Shown here one piece after another: positions 1-3,957 of a stretch of DNA of 8,132 nt. The notes beneath the pieces were generated by a model that was not told the DNA's origin, did no database searches, and saw nothing but the letters and a program-made list of their open reading frames with translations. The stretch is from Candidatus Saccharimonadota bacterium (GTDB lineage Bacteria; Patescibacteriota; Saccharimonadia; Saccharimonadales; Saccharimonadaceae), in the NCBI GenBank assembly GCA_009778015.1, contig WRKS01000015.1:1-8132 (forward strand). The letters run 5' to 3'. The first letter of the stretch is position 1, and each line of letters opens with the position of its first letter. A program made the translations under genes and the position numbers.

Positions 1-9
1 CATATATTG

Positions 10-24
10 TGCTATATTATCTAT
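10..24 (+). promoter_or_regulatory. Extended -10 promoter of the murC-type gene, leaderless
   Basis: TG at 10-11 is followed by C and the -10 box TATATT at 13-18. Six bases (19-24) then separate it from the ATG at 25. A start point about 7 bases past the -10 box falls on the A of that ATG, so the mRNA would have no 5' leader, and no Shine-Dalgarno sequence is present. Any -35 box lies outside the window. Three other genes here show the same spacing, which supports this reading. Confidence 0.65.
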
Positions 25-1314
25 ATGAATATCTATTTCTCGGGCATCATGGGGGTCGGCATCGGGCCGCTAGCCGTTCTTAGCGGCAAAATCGGCCACC
101 AAGTTTTTGGCTCGGACAAAAAGACCTCGCTTATGGAGCAATCACTCCAAGACCTCGGCGCGACGATTGAAATCGGCGAGCAAAACGGCGAATTCTTGGC
201 GCAAATGCACCAAGAGCACGGCATTGACTGGTTTGTCCATAGCTCCGCCATCAAAGGCAACCACCCGGAACTTTTGCAGGCCCAAGAACTCGGCCTCAAA
301 ATCAGCAAACGCGACGAGCTAATCAACGAGATTATCAAAGGCAAAGGCCTCAAACTCATCGCCGTCGCCGGCACCCACGGCAAGACCACCACTACCTCCA
401 TGTTGATCTGGTGCTTTAAGCAGCTTAATATCCCGGTCTCATTCTTAAACGGCACCACCCTTTCCTTTGCGCCGCCTTCCGACTACCAAGCAGGCAGCGA
501 GTATTTCATCTACGAAGCCGACGAATTTGACCGCAACTTCTTACATTTTCATCCTTACCTAGCGCTCCTCCCCGCCGTCACCTACGACCACCCCGACATC
601 TACCCCACCGAAGCCGACTACCACGCCGCCTTCCAAAAGTTCTTACGCCAAAGCGAGCACTCCATCTCTTGGGCTAGCGACAATCTTGACGGCCGCCTCG
701 CCGAACCCAACCCGCAAATTACTCTACTCGGCGCCCACAACCGCAAAAACGCCACTCTCGTTTTTGCGGCCATGCACCAGCTCTTCCCCAAGATAGACCA
801 AAACGCCATCCTAAACGCCCTCAACTCCTTCCCCGGCGCCCAGCGGCGGTTTGAGCAAATCGCGCCCAACATTTTTAGTGATTACGCCCACCACCCCAAC
901 GAAGTCGGCGCCACCCTGCAACTGGCGCGCGAATACGCCGAACAACACCCTCGCGAGGACGGCACCACCCCGCAAGTCATTGCCGTTTACGAACCGCACC
1001 AAAATATGCGCCAAAAAGCCATTCTCGCCCAAGACCCCGAGCAGTACCCCATAGCCTTTGCCGAAGCCGACCAAATCTTCTGGCTGCCGACCAACCTCTC
1101 GCGCGAGAACAGCGACGAGCCACCCATCTCGCCGGCAGTTTTTGTCCAACAACTTAACGAGTATGCCCGCGCCAACGGCCGAAAACCCAACCCCGCCGCA
1201 CCGGCCGAACTGGGCGACGCCCTCCTCGCCCAAATCCGCAATCTCTCACAAGAAAACATCGTCGTCTTGCTCTCCGACACCGGCCTAGACGCTTTTGTTC
1301 GCAAGAATATTTAG
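25..1314 (+). CDS. murC: UDP-N-acetylmuramate--L-alanine ligase (MurC family Mur ligase)
   Basis: Cytoplasmic ATP-dependent ligase expected to add L-alanine to UDP-MurNAc, the first step of the peptidoglycan stem peptide. From the ATG at 25 the protein has 429 residues, shorter than the ~490 of E. coli MurC, mainly because it starts directly at the Rossmann-like glycine loop (SGIMGVGIG, residues 7-15). The central ATPase has the Mur P-loop AGTHGKTTTT (115-124), the acidic motif EADEFD (164-169) and AHNRKN (237-242). The C-terminal domain has YAHHPNEV (287-294), a match to the MurC motif with two adjacent histidines. At 322-329 it reads YEPHQNMR, where MurC usually has FQPHR and Mpl usually has FEPRSN, so a recycling Mpl-like role is not fully excluded. 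A TTG at 7 is in frame but lies within the promoter, so it is not the start. It ends in TAG and stands alone; a palindromic repeat and a new promoter follow. Confidence 0.8.
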   Translation: MNIYFSGIMGVGIGPLAVLSGKIGHQVFGSDKKTSLMEQSLQDLGATIEIGEQNGEFLAQMHQEHGIDWFVHSSAIKGNHPELLQAQELGLKISKRDELINEIIKGKGLKLIAVAGTHGKTTTTSMLIWCFKQLNIPVSFLNGTTLSFAPPSDYQAGSEYFIYEADEFDRNFLHFHPYLALLPAVTYDHPDIYPTEADYHAAFQKFLRQSEHSISWASDNLDGRLAEPNPQITLLGAHNRKNATLVFAAMHQLFPKIDQNAILNALNSFPGAQRRFEQIAPNIFSDYAHHPNEVGATLQLAREYAEQHPREDGTTPQVIAVYEPHQNMRQKAILAQDPEQYPIAFAEADQIFWLPTNLSRENSDEPPISPAVFVQQLNEYARANGRKPNPAAPAELGDALLAQIRNLSQENIVVLLSDTGLDAFVRKNI

Positions 1315-1320
1315 TTACCA

Positions 1321-1423
1321 GCGCAGCCTTTCATGCGTTAACGAAGCATGTGGGGTGAATTGCCGAAGGCAAGAGGGAGAGGTTCCCTCCCCTAGGGCTG
1401 AGTTAATGCATGAAAGGCGGAGC
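1321..1423. repeat. Palindromic repeat, copy A (intergenic)
   Basis: A ~103-base element opening with GCGCAG and closing with GGCGGAGC. Its outer arms, 1326-1342 and 1402-1418, are complementary over 17 positions with one G-T type pair. Inside is a G-rich core (1343-1401) that begins GAAGCATGTGGGGTGAA, then a small hairpin TTGCC-GAA-GGCAA (1360-1372), then GAGGGA/TCCCTC (1373-1378 / 1384-1389). The same core recurs at 5173-5233 with different outer arms. It fills the space between murC and rpsP and ends just at the rpsP -35 box. As RNA it would fold strongly and could act as a processing or termination structure for murC, but it has no clear T-run after it. The type of repeat is not recognised by name; Rickettsia palindromic elements are an analogy only. 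Confidence 0.85.
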
Positions 1424-1452
1424 TTGCAAAGCGATAACAGATGTGCTATAAT
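1424..1452 (+). promoter_or_regulatory. rpsP promoter
   Basis: The -35 box TTGCAA (1424-1429) is followed by 17 bases and a consensus -10 box TATAAT (1447-1452), with an extended TGc at 1444-1446. The predicted start is near 1459, giving a leader of about 18 bases that includes the rpsP ribosome binding site. The -35 box directly abuts repeat copy A, so this transcription unit is separate from murC. Confidence 0.85.
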
Positions 1453-1465
1453 AATCGGGTAATCA

Positions 1466-1471
1466 AAGGAG
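1466..1471 (+). promoter_or_regulatory. Shine-Dalgarno site of rpsP
   Basis: AAGGAG lies 5 bases before the ATG at 1477. It is one of only a few clear ribosome binding sites in the window, which contrasts with the four leaderless genes and suits a highly expressed ribosomal protein. Confidence 0.85.
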
Positions 1472-1476
1472 AATAG

Positions 1477-1941
1477 ATGTTAGCAATCCGTTTGCAACGT
1501 AATGGTCGGTCCGGCTACGCCGTTTACCGAATAGTCGTTCAGGAAGCTTCTCGCCACCCATTAAGCGGACGAGTTGTGGCTGAACTAGGTTCATACAACC
1601 CACACACCAAAACCGCAAAGCTGAACAAAGAGTTGGTGGAAAAGTTCTTATCTAACGGCGCGCAGCCAAGCACTCGCGTCGCCTACCTACTTGACAAAGA
1701 GGGCATTAAGCTGCCTAGCTGGGTCAAGCTCGCGCCAAAAAAATCCGGCGCCATCCGTAAAGCCGACAAGCTCCGCAAAAACCAACCGGCAGAAGAAGCC
1801 CCAGTTGAAGAGCCAGTAGCGGGAGAAACACCGGCAGCCGAAGAAGTCGCGCCTGCAGCCGAACCAGCGACCGAAGAGCCGGTGGAGAAAGAAACCCAAG
1901 CAGCCGAAGAGGCCGCACCAACCGAAGAACCGGCAGCTTAG
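1477..1941 (+). CDS. rpsP: 30S ribosomal protein bS16 with acidic C-terminal tail
   Basis: Ribosomal protein bS16, which helps fold the 5' domain of 16S rRNA during 30S assembly. The start MLAIRLQRNGR and the following YRIVVQE, GSYNPHT and WVKLAPKKS segments are typical of the family, and the S16 fold occupies residues 1 to about 90. The protein is 154 residues long, whereas S16 is usually about 80-90. The extra part (about 103-154) is a low-complexity tail of Glu, Ala and Pro in PAEE- and EEP-like repeats, probably disordered and strongly acidic, which is odd next to RNA. The gene has its own promoter and a good ribosome binding site. The usual partners of rpsP in many bacteria (ffh, a KH protein gene, rimM, trmD, rplS) are absent; a NYN-domain gene follows after 5 bases. 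Confidence 0.95.
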   Translation: MLAIRLQRNGRSGYAVYRIVVQEASRHPLSGRVVAELGSYNPHTKTAKLNKELVEKFLSNGAQPSTRVAYLLDKEGIKLPSWVKLAPKKSGAIRKADKLRKNQPAEEAPVEEPVAGETPAAEEVAPAAEPATEEPVEKETQAAEEAAPTEEPAA

Positions 1942-1946
1942 CAGGC

Positions 1947-2498
1947 ATGAAACGGCTCTTTGTCTTTGTTGATGCATCCAATCTTTGGGCAGTCCAAAAG
2001 GCCAAAGGCAGAATGTTTGACCATGCCAAACTAAAGGAATACCTGAAAAACACTCACAAGGCAAGCGAGATTAAGATCTATTATTATGATGCTTATCCGC
2101 TCCCATCAACGCGCGACCGCGATGTCAGCGGAAAACACAAGTTTTATGTTTACCTACAAAAAGCTCTTGATTTTACGGTTCGCAAAAAACCGCTCAAACA
2201 AATCCACATAGAAACAGAGCGCGGTGTCGCTATAGAAGAGAAAGGCAATATGGATGTTGAGCTTGCCATTGATGTCGTGAACCAAGCTGGCAATTTTGAC
2301 GAGGCGATATTCTTTACCGGAGACTCCGACTTCATGGCGCTTGTCCGATTTATCCATGGCCGCGGCAAAAAGGTATTTATCTACTCGTCCCGCAATAACA
2401 TCTCCTCGGAACTCCGAACTGGCGGGGATGGCTATTTTGACATCCTGAAAATTACCGAAGATATTTGGCGCGGCGAAGTCAGACACTCTAAAAAGTAA
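1947..2498 (+). CDS. NYN/PIN-like (LabA/DUF88-type) putative ribonuclease
   Basis: A 183-residue soluble protein of the NYN family, a PIN-like metal-dependent nuclease fold; members act on RNA, but the substrate here is unknown. Visible motifs are LFVFVDASN near the N-terminus (Asp9), NMDVELAIDV (Asp103, Asp109) and FFTGDSDFMALV (Asp126, Asp128), the spaced acidic residues expected to bind metal. GRGKKVFIYSS (138-148) fits the Rossmann-like strand after the active site, and the C-terminal part with LRTGGDGYFDI is typical of LabA-like proteins. The ATG is 5 bases after the rpsP stop with only a weak AGG upstream, so translation is probably coupled to rpsP and both share its promoter. Pairing with a ribosomal protein suggests a role in RNA or ribosome metabolism; that is inference. 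A hairpin and an opposing small transcription unit follow the TAA. Confidence 0.85.
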   Translation: MKRLFVFVDASNLWAVQKAKGRMFDHAKLKEYLKNTHKASEIKIYYYDAYPLPSTRDRDVSGKHKFYVYLQKALDFTVRKKPLKQIHIETERGVAIEEKGNMDVELAIDVVNQAGNFDEAIFFTGDSDFMALVRFIHGRGKKVFIYSSRNNISSELRTGGDGYFDILKITEDIWRGEVRHSKK

Positions 2499-2571
2499 CT
2501 AAAACGACCCTCTGTTACGAGGATCGTTCTTAGATGTAATACCTCAACAGTTTATGGATAAACCATTGGAT
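2490..2571 (-). ncRNA. Candidate small RNA between the NYN gene and eno
   Basis: A near-consensus minus-strand promoter (2578-2606) predicts a transcript starting at about 2571. About 45 bases on, it meets a hairpin (2528-2503) followed by a U-rich run (UUUUAGUUACUUUUU). No gene lies downstream on this strand, and no start codon occurs at +1 as it does at the leaderless promoters here. The RNA would be about 75-85 bases. The arm CUGUUGAGG (2550-2542) can pair with CCUCGUAACAG (2522-2512), leaving a 2-base bulge, which would compete with the terminator hairpin. The 3' end overlaps the last codons of the NYN gene in antisense. It does not match any RNA family I recognise; it may instead be a leftover promoter. 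Confidence 0.4.
2503..2528. terminator. Terminator-like hairpin between convergent genes
   Basis: AACGACCCTC (2503-2512) pairs with GAGGATCGTT (2519-2528) apart from one C-A mismatch, around a 6-base loop. On the minus strand it is followed by TTTTAGTTACTTTTT, a passable intrinsic terminator tail, so it would end the small RNA and any readthrough from eno. On the plus strand the tail is poor in T, so termination of the rpsP-NYN unit there is less sure. Confidence 0.55.
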
Positions 2572-2577
2572 ACCGTC

Positions 2578-2606
2578 ATTATATCAAACTTACAGGCAAA
2601 AGTCAA
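2578..2606 (-). promoter_or_regulatory. Strong minus-strand promoter downstream of eno
   Basis: Read on the minus strand: TTGACT (2606-2601), 17 bases, then TATAAT (2583-2578) preceded by TGa. This is one of the best promoters in the window, yet it points away from any downstream gene on its strand, into the 3' end of the NYN gene. Position +1 (about 2571) is not an ATG, so it is taken to drive a non-coding transcript. Confidence 0.65.
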
Positions 2607-2624
2607 GTGCAAAATCATCCTTTT

Positions 2625-3902
2625 TCAAAACGGCTTACTAAACGGCAACGCCGGGTTAAACTCGGCAATTCGGAGTAGCTCGTTATACTTCGCCACTCGG
2701 TCCGATCGCGAAAGTGACCCGGTCTTAATCTCGTCGCAACCCAAGCCGACGGCAAGGTGCGAAATCGTCACATCCTCGGTCTCGCCCGAGCGGTGGCTCA
2801 TCACGGTCCTAAAACCGTTCCTCTTCGCCAAGTTAACCGTCTCAATCGTCTCGGTCAGGCTGCCAATCTGATTCGGTTTGACCAAAATCGCGTTGCAAGC
2901 CTTTTCGTCAATCGCGCGTTGTAACAACTTAGGGTTCGTCACCAACAGGTCGTCGCCCACAATCTGCATCTTGTCGCCCAATCGCTCGGTCAGTTTCTCC
3001 CAACCCTCCCAATCGTCCTCGCCCAAGCCGTCCTCCATGCTCCGCACATTATACTGGTCGTAAAGCGCCGCATACCAGTTTATCATATCATCGCTTGACT
3101 TAAAATCGCCATTAGTCTTTAACTTATAGCCGTCGCCCTCGCGAAATTCGCTCGCCGCGATATCCTGCGCCAAAACAAAGTCGCGCCAAATATCATAACC
3201 GGCCGCCTTAATCGCTTCCAAAATTCGCTCCAATGGCTCGTTGTTCCCTTCGCGCACTCGCGGCGCGTAGCCACCCTCGTCGCCAACTAGCGTATCGTAA
3301 CCGTTATCCTTCAGCACCTTGCCAAGCGCATGGAACACTTCCGCCCCCATCCGCACCGCGTCGCCAATAGAGCGCGCCGATTTTGGCACAATCATATACT
3401 CTTGGAAGTCGGTCGCCCAGCCACCATGCGCGCCACCGTTTTGCACGTTCATTAGCGGCATCGGAATTTTAAGGTCGGCGTTCTCCGCCAAATGCGCAAA
3501 GTGTTGATAGTAGGTTTGGTGCTTGGATATCGCCGCCGCTTTGGCGGTCGCCAGCGACACGGCAAGAATCGCGTTCGCGCCCAATTTGGACTTATTCTCG
3601 GTGCCGTCCAGATCCATCATGATTTGGTCAACCCGCTTTTGATCGGTCGCGTCAACATCCAAGAGCGCCGGGGCAATAATGCTCCTTACGTTTTCCACCG
3701 CAAAGTTGACGCCCTTACCGCCAAACGCCACGCCACCATCTCGCAACTCCAACGCCTCGCCCGAACCGGTGGACGCACCCGAAGGCACCGCCGCTCGCCC
3801 AAAGGCGCCGCTCGCCAAAAACACATCCGCTTCAACTGTCGGGTTACCGCGCGAGTCCAAAACCCACCTGGCCAAAACTTCCTTGATCTTATGATTTTCC
3901 AT
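2625..3902 (-). CDS. eno: Enolase (phosphopyruvate hydratase)
   Basis: Cytoplasmic glycolytic enzyme that converts 2-phosphoglycerate to phosphoenolpyruvate. The 425-residue length is normal. The N-terminal domain shows LDSRGNPTVE (15-24) and the mobile loop SGASTG (41-46). The barrel has NGGAHGG (155-161, His159), Glu168, DEGGYAP (208-214, Glu209), the Mg2+ ligands Asp247, Glu290 (MEDG) and Asp317 (GDDLLVT), the catalytic lysine in LVKPNQIG (Lys342), SHRSGE (369-374) and Lys393. All key residues are present, so it should be active. The start at 3902 gives the expected N-terminus; GGTGGGG four bases upstream is a modest ribosome binding site. It is 32 bases downstream of the murD-murL stop on the same strand but has its own promoter, so readthrough is possible and not required. 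It ends in TGA with no hairpin directly after the stop. Confidence 0.97.
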   Translation of the reverse strand: MENHKIKEVLARWVLDSRGNPTVEADVFLASGAFGRAAVPSGASTGSGEALELRDGGVAFGGKGVNFAVENVRSIIAPALLDVDATDQKRVDQIMMDLDGTENKSKLGANAILAVSLATAKAAAISKHQTYYQHFAHLAENADLKIPMPLMNVQNGGAHGGWATDFQEYMIVPKSARSIGDAVRMGAEVFHALGKVLKDNGYDTLVGDEGGYAPRVREGNNEPLERILEAIKAAGYDIWRDFVLAQDIAASEFREGDGYKLKTNGDFKSSDDMINWYAALYDQYNVRSMEDGLGEDDWEGWEKLTERLGDKMQIVGDDLLVTNPKLLQRAIDEKACNAILVKPNQIGSLTETIETVNLAKRNGFRTVMSHRSGETEDVTISHLAVGLGCDEIKTGSLSRSDRVAKYNELLRIAEFNPALPFSKPF

Positions 3903-3928
3903 TATACCCCACCATATTACTTACGGTT

Positions 3929-3957
3929 ATTATATCACTCTGCGGGAGGCACGTCAA
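3929..3957 (-). promoter_or_regulatory. eno promoter within the end of the murD-murL gene
   Basis: On the minus strand TTGACG (3957-3952) is followed by 17 bases and TATAAT (3934-3929). The extended TGa is the stop codon of the upstream fusion gene itself (3937-3935). The predicted start near 3922 gives a leader of about 20 bases containing a GGTGGGG site, so eno is expressed with a leader, unlike the fusion gene before it. Confidence 0.8.

Noticed and set aside
7..24. TTG start adding six residues (MCYIIY) to the murC-type protein
   Set aside because: These bases form the extended -10 promoter; the ATG at 25 gives the standard Mur N-terminus.
811..1233. Minus-strand open frames opposite the murC-type gene
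   Set aside because: Low-information Gly/Val/Ala-rich frames created by GC-rich codons on the real strand; no domains or start signals.
1321..1423. Repeat copy A as an IS remnant
   Set aside because: No transposase fragment or clear target duplication is seen, and arms differ between copies, unlike fixed IS ends.
2503..2575. tRNA in the NYN-eno interval
   Set aside because: Checked for a cloverleaf because of the size and hairpins; no acceptor stem, T-loop or anticodon arm could be built.
2544..2618. 24-codon minus-strand frame right after the eno stop, with AAAAAGG upstream
   Set aside because: Covers the strong promoter at 2578-2606, has no recognisable features, and is too short to support.
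2554..2871. Plus-strand 105-residue frame at the 3' end of eno
   Set aside because: Antisense to conserved enolase sequence and without a ribosome binding site.
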